Positions 1 to 8,834 of a DNA stretch of 64,000 bases are shown here, one piece after another. The notes below the pieces were generated by a model. It worked only from the letters and a program-made list of their open reading frames with translations, had not been told where the DNA came from and did no database searches. The position numbers were made by a program, and so were the translations under genes. The DNA is from Alphaproteobacteria bacterium UBA7314. Its GTDB lineage: Bacteria > Pseudomonadota > Alphaproteobacteria > MPNO01 > UBA830. The DNA lies in the NCBI GenBank assembly GCA_002471575.1, contig DKQG01000058.1, positions 221,037 through 285,036 on the forward strand, written 5' to 3'. Position 1 is the stretch's first letter. Each line of letters opens with the position of its first letter.

Positions 1-1061
1 CAGGCGTTGACCACCAGGTTGGTGATGCATCGGCGGATCGCGTTTGGCCGTACAAGAATTCTCAGGTCGCCAGCGGTTTCCAGAGTGACTTCCCGATTTG
101 GCGTGATCGCACTGCGAACTATCGTCCCCAGCAATCCTACCAGATCGCAATCGCTGACCTCCTCCGTGCCTTCTCCGCGCGCAAAGGCTAAGAATTCTTC
201 AACCATGATTTCCATTTCGCGAAGATCCTGTTTCAGGTCCTCCACCTTCGGAGATTCTTCGAGCAGGGCCAATTGCAGCTTCATGCGGGTCAGCGGGGTC
301 CGCAGATCATGCGAAACGCCGGCTAACATCTCGGTTCTTTGGGTCAGCGCATTGTTGATGCGCCCCCGCATGCGTTCGAACGCTGCGGCTGCAAGCCGAA
401 TTTCGGTCGCGCCTTCCGGCTTGAAGTTCGGAACGTCACGGCCCTTGCCGAAATTGTCGACCGCGGCGGACAATCTGCGGATCGGACGCACCTGATTGCG
501 CATGAACATCGTCGCGATCGCGAACAGCAGCATCGACGTGCCGACCATCCACATTATGAAAAGGTAGGTCGTGGAGCTGAAAAGCCGTTTCCGGGGAACG
601 AAAATTTCCATCACGCCGTCCGGCAGCTGAACTTTCATCTGAACCAGGCGTTCATGGCTCCAAGTGTCGATATGGAACGGCCTTCGGACGCGCTCCCGCA
701 TCGCATGCGCTAGCCGGGTATTGAGGATACCGCTGCCGATTTCAGCCGGCGCGTTTGGGAGGATTTCTCCTGATTTGAAGTTGAAGTAAAAGCCGAGATC
801 TCCCGCTGCCCGGCTCAGCCAGATCACACGTTCCGCGGCTTCGAACCTCCCCATTTCATCGACCACGAACCCGATCTCACCGGCAACCGAATCGGCAAGA
901 CGTCGCGTGATTAGCGTCCAATGGCGGTCGTAGAATATCCAGGTCGAGACAATCTGAAGCAGGATCAGAGGCGTGACGATGATCATGATCGAGCGGCCCA
1001 GAAATGATCTCGGTAGATAGCGCTTGATCGCCTTTTTCAGTTGGATTCTCGGCACGTTCAT
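1..1061 (-). CDS. EnvZ-like sensor histidine kinase (3' end outside window)
   Basis: Inner-membrane sensor kinase, partner of the response regulator just upstream in the operon. About 353 residues are visible from an ATG at 1061. Two hydrophobic segments (about residues 24-44 and 164-187) bracket a periplasmic loop of about 120 residues. A HAMP-like linker with the motif RPIRRLS follows, then the H-box VSHDLRTPLTR with the phospho-accepting His near residue 251. The window ends inside the N-box (TNLVVNA), so the ATP-binding domain is cut by the window edge and is not shown to be broken. It starts 18 bases after the regulator stop codon. Family (EnvZ/OsmR type) is secure; the stimulus is unknown. 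Confidence 0.9.
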   Translation of the reverse strand, partial: MNVPRIQLKKAIKRYLPRSFLGRSIMIIVTPLILLQIVSTWIFYDRHWTLITRRLADSVAGEIGFVVDEMGRFEAAERVIWLSRAAGDLGFYFNFKSGEILPNAPAEIGSGILNTRLAHAMRERVRRPFHIDTWSHERLVQMKVQLPDGVMEIFVPRKRLFSSTTYLFIMWMVGTSMLLFAIATMFMRNQVRPIRRLSAAVDNFGKGRDVPNFKPEGATEIRLAAAAFERMRGRINNALTQRTEMLAGVSHDLRTPLTRMKLQLALLEESPKVEDLKQDLREMEIMVEEFLAFARGEGTEEVSDCDLVGLLGTIVRSAITPNREVTLETAGDLRILVRPNAIRRCITNLVVNA

Positions 1062-1079
1062 ACGGTCTGCCCGCCTGCG

Positions 1080-1769
1080 TCAGTCAGGGTGCAGGACATA
1101 GCCCTGACCCCGAACGGTAAGAAGAATTTGAGGTTCTCGCGGGTCCGATTCTATCTTCCGGCGCAACCGGGTGACCTGAACGTCCACCGTGCGCGTACCG
1201 CCGTCTATCCGGCACTGGGCGATTAGTTCGTCCCGCGTCATGATCACCCCGGGATTGCGGGCAAGTGCCGACAACAGGTTTGCTTCAATGGTCGTCAACC
1301 GAACGATCGCGTCGTCGCGTCGAAGTTCTTGGCGTCCTGTATCGAACTCAAATTCGCCGATCGAAATTACGGGGTCGGGTGCCGCCGATGCGTTCCGCCG
1401 CAGGATCGTTTCGATCCGCAGGACTAGCTCTCTCGGCTCGAACGGTTTAGTCATGTAGTCGTCGGCGCCACGTTCAAGTCCCTCCACGCGGTCTTCGGGT
1501 TCCCCCATGGCCGTCAGCAACAGGATGGGGACACTGGTAATTTGGCGCAAGGACCCTGTTAGCGCCAGGCCGTCCTCTCCGGGCATCATGACGTCGACCA
1601 CCAACAGATCGAATTCCAGGCCGCGCATGCGTGATCGTGCGTCTTTGGCATGTTCTGCCGTGGTGACCCGAAATCCGTTCTCCGACAGGTATTCGCGCAG
1701 CAACTCTCGTAACCGGTCGTCGTCGTCGACCACCAAGATATGTGGCTGGTCGCTCATGATGCCGGGCAT
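1080..1769 (-). CDS. OmpR-family response regulator
   Basis: Two-domain DNA-binding response regulator of 229 residues. The receiver domain has the acidic cluster VVDDDD (residues 13-18), the phospho-acceptor Asp59 in VVDVMMPG, the switch Thr86 and Lys108 in TKPF. A winged-helix domain of OmpR/PhoB type follows, with R-T-V-D-V-Q-V and a C-terminal RGQGYVL. It lies upstream of the EnvZ-like kinase on the same strand, so the two form a standard osmosensing-type operon. A second Met at residue 5 is an equally good start; no strong ribosome site separates them. Target genes cannot be inferred. Confidence 0.93.
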   Translation of the reverse strand: MPGIMSDQPHILVVDDDDRLRELLREYLSENGFRVTTAEHAKDARSRMRGLEFDLLVVDVMMPGEDGLALTGSLRQITSVPILLLTAMGEPEDRVEGLERGADDYMTKPFEPRELVLRIETILRRNASAAPDPVISIGEFEFDTGRQELRRDDAIVRLTTIEANLLSALARNPGVIMTRDELIAQCRIDGGTRTVDVQVTRLRRKIESDPREPQILLTVRGQGYVLHPD

Positions 1770-1788
1770 GGAACGAACGTAAACAAAC

Positions 1789-2481
1789 TTAGACGTCGTA
1801 ACCGACGGCGTTGCGAGGCATGCCGTTAAAAAGGTCGAGCATGCGCTCGCGCCAAGCGTATACCGGATCGTCGGTCTTCAACAGCTGAAAATCGCTGATC
1901 GACCGGGACCAGGCGAAGGCGCCGAAAAGAATATAGTCGCCGTAGGCAGGCGCGTTTCCGGCGAGGAAATTGTTACTGCCAAGCGCTGCCTTTACCGTCG
2001 AAACCGCGTGTACCATAGCCCTCACGTCGTCCTCCGATCGGGTCTGGATTTCTTCCGGCGGTTCCCCGAGTCGGGCTGTACGGCTTTCGATGAAATAGTC
2101 CCTGTCGGCCTCGTCCACATGGGCGAGGATATCGGCAATCACAAGCTTGATCAGCGCAAGATGCATGACCCGGTCAGTCCAGACGTTCAAAAACCGCGCA
2201 AGGCCGTGTCCCACGCCGCCGCCGAACAACGAAGCTTTATCCGGGTATTGTCGTTCAAGGTATTCCGCGATGTCCCACGAGTCCGAAACCACGTTGTCGC
2301 CGTCACGGACGACGGGAACTCGTTCCTGGCCCGAAAAGGCGATTAGGTCTTTATCGGTAAATCTCACGGGTACGGTTTCGTAGTCGAGACCTTTGTGTTC
2401 GAGCGCCATCCGGGCGCGCCAGCAATAGGGGCTGAATCGCCGATCGTCTTTGCCGGCAAGTTCGTACAGCTGGATGGTCAT
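1789..2481 (-). CDS. glutathione S-transferase family protein
   Basis: Soluble GST-fold protein of 230 residues. The N-terminal thioredoxin-like domain contains RRFSPYCWR (about residues 14-22), where the Ser is the likely glutathione-activating residue, and the cis-Pro segment ERVPVV followed by SDSWDIAEYLE, the usual glutathione-binding strand and helix. An all-helical C-terminal domain follows. The pattern is close to bacterial etherase-like and zeta/nu-like GSTs, which conjugate or cleave small electrophiles; the substrate is unknown. It is 20 bases downstream of the OmpR-type start region on the same strand, but a functional link is not obvious. Confidence 0.88.
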   Translation of the reverse strand: MTIQLYELAGKDDRRFSPYCWRARMALEHKGLDYETVPVRFTDKDLIAFSGQERVPVVRDGDNVVSDSWDIAEYLERQYPDKASLFGGGVGHGLARFLNVWTDRVMHLALIKLVIADILAHVDEADRDYFIESRTARLGEPPEEIQTRSEDDVRAMVHAVSTVKAALGSNNFLAGNAPAYGDYILFGAFAWSRSISDFQLLKTDDPVYAWRERMLDLFNGMPRNAVGYDV

Positions 2482-2512
2482 TGCAATCTCCGTCGGTTGT
2501 CGCGGGTTAATT

Positions 2513-3357
2513 CTATATCAGGTTGGGGATGCTGTTGGACACGAATTCACTGAACGCCCGCACCCGGGCCGTATCCTGGTGATGTGGGTGACGGAATATC
2601 CAAAGTTCCGCAGCAAGCACGGTATTAAGTCGAGCAGGCGGATGAGGCCTTTTTCGGCGTCCCCCGGGTAACACGGCACGGATGCCAGCCCGATCCCATC
2701 CCGCACAGCGGCGAGCATCGGTAGCATGCTGATGGCCCGATAGACTGGCTCAGCGGATTTGCACACTTTTTTCAGCCATTTGGCCGAAGCGATGTGAGAG
2801 AGATTTTCCCCACCTAGGACCAGGCAATGTCCGGCCAGATCGGCGGCGGATCGGGGTGGGGCGGTCTTTTTCCGGTAACGCTGTGTGCCGGACACCGCGA
2901 CCTGAAGACGGCCAATGCGGCGGCCCACCATTTCATTGTGTGCCTCGGTGCCCGGTTCCAGGGTTCGGAAACTGATGTCAGTCTCATCCGGTTGAAGCGG
3001 GCTGCATCCGTCGGCGGTTGCGATCAATTCAATGGTTCTCTCCGGGTAGTGGTCTCGGAATCCGGCAGGTATGGCCGGAAGTAACCTGAGGGCGAGATTA
3101 AACGTAGCGCCTACTCGGATCGCGCCGGCAGGGTGACTGTTATCCCGGTCGGTCGCTTTGATCAAATCGTCGGTTTCAGTGGCGATGCGTTCGGTCCGCT
3201 CAAGCACTTTTTGATCGATCTCCGCTTCAAGATGTTCGATCCTTCTGAGGACCGCTGACCGGTGGATATCCAGTACACGTGCCGCGCGATTTAACGAGCC
3301 GTGCTGCGCCGATTGATGGAATATTTGAAGTTCGTCCCAATCAAGCATGTGTTGCAT
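2513..3357 (-). pseudogene. LysR-type regulator with frameshift and internal deletion
   Basis: The N-terminal helix-turn-helix (residues 5-45, LNRAARVLDIHRSAVLRRI) and most of the effector domain are recognisable. Two lesions are visible. The segment joining the DNA-binding wing to the linker helix is missing about 17 residues near residue 50 (DQKV runs straight into LERTERIATE). A one-base loss around 2620-2622 also changes frame: the open frame ends in nonsense, while the next frame reads VLAAELWIFRHP and ARVRAFSEFV to a stop at 2513, which is the normal LysR C-terminus. It is divergent from the PPOX gene at 3447 and may once have controlled it. A sequencing error could explain the frameshift but not the deletion. 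Confidence 0.75.
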
Positions 3358-3446
3358 TATTGCATTACGCGGCGCGAAATTGAGAAGTATTGTTGCGTTT
3401 AAATTCTGGTTACTCTCTCGTCCAATGTTGGAATGAGAGGGAAACG

Positions 3447-3914
3447 ATGCTTACCGACGATATGAAGGACCTCGTCGCAGGCACCATGTTGTGCTTCGCG
3501 GCAACGATAAACGAGGACGGCAGCCCCAATCTGTCGCCGAAAAGTTCTCTGCGGGTGCATGACGATACGCACCTTTTGTTCGCGAATATGGCGTCGCCCG
3601 GCACGGCTGACAATCTGCGGCGGGACCCCCGGATTGAGCTTAACTGCGTCGATATTTTTTCGCGCCGAGGATACCGGTTTTCGGGCAGGGCGCAGTTGTT
3701 CTCTGATGGAGACCCCCTGTACGGGGTATTGCGCAGGGACGTTGCCGCCGAGCATGGCGACAGCCTGCCGGTCTACGATGCCGTGCTAATCGAAGTACTG
3801 AATGCGTCGCCAGTGATTTCCCCGGCCTATACCTTCGTGGATGGCGTGACTGAGGAACTTTTGCGGAATGCGTATCATGGAAAGTACGGGGTCCAGCCCC
3901 TGACGGCGTCATGA
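3447..3914 (+). CDS. pyridoxamine 5'-phosphate oxidase-fold flavoprotein
   Basis: Small cytosolic split-barrel protein (155 residues) of the PNPOx-like FMN-binding family. The opening MLTDDMKDLVAGTM followed by A-T-I-N-E-D-G-S-P-N-L-S-P-K and DPRIELNCVD matches the FMN-binding strands seen in general stress and flavin-reductase-like members. A longer reading frame starts at 3390, but the ATG at 3447 has a good ribosome site (GAGAGGG) six bases upstream and matches the family start, so it is preferred. It is divergently arranged with the damaged LysR gene. Substrate unknown; no PdxH-specific substrate motif was identified. Confidence 0.85.
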   Translation: MLTDDMKDLVAGTMLCFAATINEDGSPNLSPKSSLRVHDDTHLLFANMASPGTADNLRRDPRIELNCVDIFSRRGYRFSGRAQLFSDGDPLYGVLRRDVAAEHGDSLPVYDAVLIEVLNASPVISPAYTFVDGVTEELLRNAYHGKYGVQPLTAS

Positions 3915-4006
3915 AAATGCGGATCGATTACGGGGCCACGGCGCCGGATACCGTGAATGCGCTCAAACGGTTCGAGATAAGCTTCTGTCCGGAACCGCCG
4001 GAATAG
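3911..4006 (+). pseudogene. possible remnant of a carboxymuconolactone-decarboxylase-like gene
   Basis: A 31-codon frame overlaps the stop of the PPOX gene in an ATGA and reads MKMRIDY...APDTVNALKRFE before a stop. This resembles the first residues of AhpD/carboxymuconolactone decarboxylase-family proteins (typically RIDYAKAAP..LKA..GLE). Everything after about residue 24 is missing, including the CxxC active site. The next gene runs in from the other side at 4011, so the remainder was probably deleted. The match is short and rests on memory of the family, so confidence is low. Confidence 0.35.
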
Positions 4007-4010
4007 CGGG

Positions 4011-5804
4011 CTAACCCCCCCAGACGAGCAGCAGCATCGGCGTCGCCACCGCAAAGGTGACGACGGTCAGGGGAAGACCTAGACGCCAATAGTCGCCGAA
4101 CCGGTATCCGCCTGGCCCCATCACCAGCAGGTTCGATTGATGACCGATCGGCGTCAGGAACGCACTGGATGCGCCGATGGCGACTGCCATCAAGAAGGCA
4201 TCGAAATTGACGCCCAACGAATTGGCCACGCTGACGGCGATCGGTGCCATAAGGACAGCGGTGGCGGCGTTGTTGATCACCGCGCTGAGCACCGCGGATA
4301 TCGTCATAATGATGAGCAGCATCGCCCACAGCGGCATGTCGCCTGCTAGTTGAAAAATACCGTCCGAGATCAGCATCGTCGCGCCCGTGGATTGCAGCGC
4401 GGCCCCGACCGGTAGGAACGCGCCCAGCAGGATGATAACCGGCCACTCGACGCTGTCATACATTTCCCGCAGCGGAAACAGGCGGGTTCCCACCAGCACA
4501 ACGACGGCTGCGACGAACGCGATATCGATCCTGACGAGGCCTATCACCGCGGCGGCTACTGCCAGAGCGAAGATGGCCAGCGGGTAAAAACTGCGTCGAT
4601 TTGCAAGCGCGATTTCCCGATTGGCTAGCGGCAGGCATCCCAGCGAATTCAGCACTTCGTATATGACCTGTTCGGGTCCCTGCATCAGGATGACGTCGCC
4701 GGCTTTGAAGCGAATATGTCCGATTCGGTCGCGGATGGGTTTGCCCTGACGCGCAACCGCGAGGATATTAACGCCGAAGCGGGAATTGACCCGAAGTCCG
4801 CGCGGTGTGCGGCCTTCCAGACGGGACCCGGGGTTAACAACGGCTTCCACCATCAGGACTTCTTCCGAGGCGAAATCCGCGTCGTGCAGTTCCTGGTCGG
4901 TGACCAGATCAAAATTCGAATTTTCCGTCGCCAACGCAATGGCGTCCGTGCCGCCCTCGATCATCAGGTGATCCAAGGCACGCATCCGCATGTACCAGGG
5001 AGGCGCAAGCACCTTGTTGCCGTCGCGGATAACGGCGACCACGGCAATGTCGCCGTCCGCCAGCACCACCAATTCCCGTATCGGCTTGCCGATCAATGGC
5101 GAATCTTCGGGGACGACTAACTCGGTGACGTAATCTTCGATATGAAGAAGCTCTTCCAATGCGTTGTCGCTGCTTTCCCGGTGGGGTATCAACCGATACC
5201 CGAAGAGGGCAATGAAAGCGATGCCCGCGAGGGCTGCGGCAGCGCCGACGGGCGCGAATTCGAACATTCCGAATCCACCGCCCTCGCCGAACGATTTTCC
5301 AAGGATTTCCGCGCGGTAGCTGGAAATAATGATATTTGGCGGTGTGCCGATCAGGGTCGCCAGCCCGCCAAGAAGCGATCCGAATGCCAGCGGCATCAGG
5401 GCCCTCGACGTCGAAAGTCCCGCCGCCTGGGCCACGCGGATCGCTACCGGCAGCATCAGCGCCAGCGCGCCCACGTTGTTCATGAACGCCGAAAGGACGG
5501 CGACCGTAAGGGTCATAGCCCCAACCTGTATCACTGAATTCGCTGGTAGCTTGCCGATCGTACCCGACACGGCGTTAATCGCGCCGGATCTTTGCAACGA
5601 TTGGCTGATAATCAGAACTGCAGCCACAGTTACCACGGCGGCATCGCTGAAACCTTCGAAGGCTTCATCTGCCGGTACGATGCCCACGATGACCGACACG
5701 ATGAGCGCCGCCATGGCCACGAGATCGTATCGCCAGCGTCCCCATACGAACAGGATAAGCGATGCCAGAATTATCCCAAAAGCAGCGATTTGTTCTGTCG
5801 TCAT
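4011..5804 (-). CDS. SLC13-family permease with two RCK_C domains
   Basis: Integral membrane transporter of 597 residues. The N-terminal half (about residues 1-210) and the C-terminal half (about 400-597) are strongly hydrophobic and contain the Asn/Thr-rich re-entrant signatures N-N-V-G-A-L and N-N-A-A-T-A expected of the divalent anion:Na+ symporter (DASS/SLC13) fold. Between them lie two TrkA-C-like (RCK_C) regulatory modules, the usual layout for bacterial sulfate or dicarboxylate permeases of this type. It probably imports an inorganic or organic anion with Na+. It is a single gene, divergent from serC. Confidence 0.88.
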   Translation of the reverse strand: MTTEQIAAFGIILASLILFVWGRWRYDLVAMAALIVSVIVGIVPADEAFEGFSDAAVVTVAAVLIISQSLQRSGAINAVSGTIGKLPANSVIQVGAMTLTVAVLSAFMNNVGALALMLPVAIRVAQAAGLSTSRALMPLAFGSLLGGLATLIGTPPNIIISSYRAEILGKSFGEGGGFGMFEFAPVGAAAALAGIAFIALFGYRLIPHRESSDNALEELLHIEDYVTELVVPEDSPLIGKPIRELVVLADGDIAVVAVIRDGNKVLAPPWYMRMRALDHLMIEGGTDAIALATENSNFDLVTDQELHDADFASEEVLMVEAVVNPGSRLEGRTPRGLRVNSRFGVNILAVARQGKPIRDRIGHIRFKAGDVILMQGPEQVIYEVLNSLGCLPLANREIALANRRSFYPLAIFALAVAAAVIGLVRIDIAFVAAVVVLVGTRLFPLREMYDSVEWPVIILLGAFLPVGAALQSTGATMLISDGIFQLAGDMPLWAMLLIIMTISAVLSAVINNAATAVLMAPIAVSVANSLGVNFDAFLMAVAIGASSAFLTPIGHQSNLLVMGPGGYRFGDYWRLGLPLTVVTFAVATPMLLLVWGG

Positions 5805-5978
5805 GGCGTTCGCGAAACTGTTGAGAGGCAGGTTAACTCAGCGATCACCACCATTATATAGACCGCCTTCGGGCTGAGCGATATTTCCCTAGTTGCTTTT
5901 ATTGTGCAGTGCAAATACTTTGACAATGGGCCACACCTCCCCAACGGGGTGCAGCTCTTCTGTGAGGGAGAGACATAC

Positions 5979-7148
5979 ATGTCTGATAAGATCTCAAAGC
6001 CGGACACCCGTCCGGGAAACCCCTGTTTTTCGTCCGGCCCCTGCGCCAAACGCCCCGGCTGGACCCCTGCGGTCCTTCAGGACGCACTGACAGGACGGTC
6101 TCACCGTTCCGCGCCCGGCAAGGCTAAGCTCAAATCCGTCATCGACCGAACGAAAAATCTTCTCGGTATTCCGGAACATTATCGAGTCGGCATAGTGCCC
6201 GCATCCGATACCGGCGCCGTCGAAATGGCGTTGTGGTCGATGCTGGGTGCGCGGGGCATCGACCTCTTTGCTTGGGAAAGCTTCGGCGCGGCCTGGGTAA
6301 GCGATACGATCAAACAACTCAAACTCGAAGACGCACGTGTCTTCGAGGCGGAGTACGGTGCGCTGCCAGACCTTGCACAGTGGGACGCAGAACGTGATGT
6401 CGTCTTCACATGGAACGGCACGACCTCCGGGGTGCGCGTTCCCGATGGAGATTGGATTCCCGACGACCGTGGCGGATTGACAATTTGCGATGCCACATCC
6501 GCGGTTTTTGCGATGGACCTGCCGTGGACCAAGCTCGATGTGGTGACCTGGTCCTGGCAGAAGGTAATGGGCGGCGAAGCCGCGCACGGCATGATCGCGT
6601 TGTCGCCGCGGGCCGCCGAGCGGCTCGAAACCTATACGCCGCCCTGGCCAATGCCCAAGGTTTTCCGAATGACCAAGGACGGCAAACTGATCGAAGGTAT
6701 CTTTCGCGGCGAAACGATCAATACGCCGTCGATGGTGTGTGTCGAGGACGCTCTCGACGGTCTTGGCTGGGCCGAGGGCCTTGGTGGCGGTTCGGCCCTG
6801 ATAGCGCGCAGCGCCGCAAACCTGGCGGCGATTTCTAACTGGGTCGATCGCACAGACTGGGCCGGTTTCCTCGCGGCAGAGCCCGATCAGCGGTCTTCCA
6901 CTTCGGTGTGCCTTAAAATCGTCGATCCCTGGTTCCAAGGGCTTGATGATGAAACCCAGTCGGCCGTTCCCAAAAAGATGGACAGGCTTCTCGCAGAAGC
7001 GGGCGCTGCTTTCGATATCAATGGCTATCGTGACGCGCCTCCCGGCCTTCGAGTCTGGGCCGGCTCGACGGTAGAGACATCGGACTTAGAGGCTCTTATG
7101 CCCTGGATCGATTGGGCTTACGCCACGGTCAAAGTCGAAATTTTCTGA
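5979..7148 (+). CDS. serC: phosphoserine transaminase
   Basis: PLP enzyme (389 residues) converting 3-phosphohydroxypyruvate and glutamate to phosphoserine, the second step of serine synthesis. The family opening NPCFSSGPCAKRPGW is present and the PLP-binding Lys is Lys195 in WSWQKVMGGE. The reading frame is open from 5904, but the ATG at 5979 follows a GAGGGAGA ribosome site and gives the family N-terminus. It is the longer alphaproteobacterial form of SerC. The next enzyme gene, serA, starts 23 bases after its stop, so the two are co-transcribed. No lesions seen. Confidence 0.95.
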   Translation: MSDKISKPDTRPGNPCFSSGPCAKRPGWTPAVLQDALTGRSHRSAPGKAKLKSVIDRTKNLLGIPEHYRVGIVPASDTGAVEMALWSMLGARGIDLFAWESFGAAWVSDTIKQLKLEDARVFEAEYGALPDLAQWDAERDVVFTWNGTTSGVRVPDGDWIPDDRGGLTICDATSAVFAMDLPWTKLDVVTWSWQKVMGGEAAHGMIALSPRAAERLETYTPPWPMPKVFRMTKDGKLIEGIFRGETINTPSMVCVEDALDGLGWAEGLGGGSALIARSAANLAAISNWVDRTDWAGFLAAEPDQRSSTSVCLKIVDPWFQGLDDETQSAVPKKMDRLLAEAGAAFDINGYRDAPPGLRVWAGSTVETSDLEALMPWIDWAYATVKVEIF

Positions 7149-7171
7149 ATTCCAGCTACCGGATCATTCAA

Positions 7172-8749
7172 ATGCCCAGAGTACTTATTTCAGACAGCCT
7201 GAGCGCACGTGCCGTCGAAATCTTCAAGGGACGCGGCGTGGAAACCGACGTAATCACCGGCATGAAGCCCGAGGAGCTGATCGCTTGTATTGGGGAATAT
7301 GACGGCCTTGCCGTCCGGTCCGCCACCAAGGTGACAGCCGACGTTCTGGAGGCTGCTGAAAACCTCAAAGTCATCGGCCGCGCCGGGATCGGCGTCGACA
7401 ATATCGATGTCGACGGCGCTTCGGGACGCGGCATCGTCGTTATGAACGCGCCGTTCGGCAACTCCATCACCACCGCTGAACACGCTATCGCCATGATGTT
7501 TGCTCTCGCCAGGCAGATCCCGCTCGCCAACCAGTCGACCCAGTCGGGCCAATGGGAAAAATCCAGGTTCATGGGTGTCGAACTGACCGGTAAGACGCTT
7601 GGCATTGTCGGTTGCGGCAATATCGGATCCATCGTCGCGGAGCGTACGCTTGGACTGAAGATGAAGGTTATTGCTTCAGATCCTTACCTCACGCCGGAGC
7701 ACGCCACGGAAATAGGCGTGGAAAAGGTCGAACTGGACGAATTATTCTCCCGGGCCGAGATAATCACTTTACACACGCCGTCGACGGATTCGACCAGGGG
7801 CATATTGAACGCAGAAAATTTTGCGAAGATGCGTGACGGCGTGATGGTTGTGAACTGCGCGCGCGGCGAACTGGTCGTGGAAGCGGATATGAAAACCGCT
7901 ATCGAGTCCGGAAAAGTCGCCGGTTTTGCGGTCGACGTGTTTCCGCATGAACCGCCAAATAAATACAGTCTATTCGGGATGGAACAGGTGATTGCAACTC
8001 CGCATCTAGGCGCGGCAACCACGGAGGCGCAGGAAAAAGTAGCGCTTCAGATCGCCGAACAGATGTCGGATTATCTCAATGCTGGTGCGGTCGTGAATGC
8101 GCTGAACATGCCGTCGGTGACCGCCGAGGATGCTCCACGCCTCAAGCCCTACATGACGCTGGGTGGGCAGATCGGCGGACTGGCCGGTCAGGTCATCGAA
8201 TCCGGTATTTCCACGGTCACGATCGAGTATGAGGGGCACGCCGCGGAGATAAATACGCGCCCGGTAACGGCCTGCTTGCTCGAAGGTTTGCTGTCGCCGC
8301 TGCTGAGCGGGGTCAATATGATCAACGCCCCCATCCTGGCGCGCGACCGGAGTATCGATGTTTCCGAAGTCCGGCACGAGCGGGACGGCGAATACCAGAC
8401 CCTGATCCGCCTGACGGTCGAAACCGAAAACCGGTCGAGGACGGTTGCAGGCACGTTGTTCGGCGGGGACAAGCCCCGCATCGTCGAGATAAACGGCATC
8501 AAGCTCGAAGCCGAGCTGGGCGAAAACATGCTTTACGTGGTTAACAAAGATCGGCCTGGATTTATCGGCCGGCTGGGAACCACCCTTGGCGACGCCGGCG
8601 TTAATATTGCGACATTCCAGCTGGGTCGCGTGTCGCCGGGCAGTGATGCCCTGGCCTTGATCCAGATCGATGGCCAGCTGACCGATCATGTACTGGATCA
8701 GCTTTGCTCATTGCCCGACGTCGTTCAGGCAAAGGCATTGTCGTTCTGA
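7172..8749 (+). CDS. serA: D-3-phosphoglycerate dehydrogenase
   Basis: NAD-dependent first enzyme of serine synthesis (525 residues, the long bacterial form). It has the N-terminal catalytic domain, the Rossmann motif GIVGCGNIGS, the catalytic Arg in NCARGELV, the His in TPHLGAATTEA, an intervening (ASB) domain and a C-terminal ACT domain (VVNKDRPGFIGRLGTTLGDAGVN) that normally binds serine for feedback control. The ATG at 7172 is chosen because it gives the family start MPRVLISDSLS; the upstream frame lies inside serC. Co-transcribed with serC. Confidence 0.96.
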   Translation: MPRVLISDSLSARAVEIFKGRGVETDVITGMKPEELIACIGEYDGLAVRSATKVTADVLEAAENLKVIGRAGIGVDNIDVDGASGRGIVVMNAPFGNSITTAEHAIAMMFALARQIPLANQSTQSGQWEKSRFMGVELTGKTLGIVGCGNIGSIVAERTLGLKMKVIASDPYLTPEHATEIGVEKVELDELFSRAEIITLHTPSTDSTRGILNAENFAKMRDGVMVVNCARGELVVEADMKTAIESGKVAGFAVDVFPHEPPNKYSLFGMEQVIATPHLGAATTEAQEKVALQIAEQMSDYLNAGAVVNALNMPSVTAEDAPRLKPYMTLGGQIGGLAGQVIESGISTVTIEYEGHAAEINTRPVTACLLEGLLSPLLSGVNMINAPILARDRSIDVSEVRHERDGEYQTLIRLTVETENRSRTVAGTLFGGDKPRIVEINGIKLEAELGENMLYVVNKDRPGFIGRLGTTLGDAGVNIATFQLGRVSPGSDALALIQIDGQLTDHVLDQLCSLPDVVQAKALSF

Positions 8750-8834
8750 GCGTCGCTTGCCGCGGAAACGCTCTTTTCCGTTTGCCGAACGACGCTAAAG
8801 TCGTTACCAAAGCCGCGTTCAAGGATTCTGAACC

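Noticed and set aside
339..713. Plus-strand open frames over the sensor kinase
   Set aside because: They are antisense shadows of the EnvZ-like kinase, which has a complete set of motifs on the minus strand.
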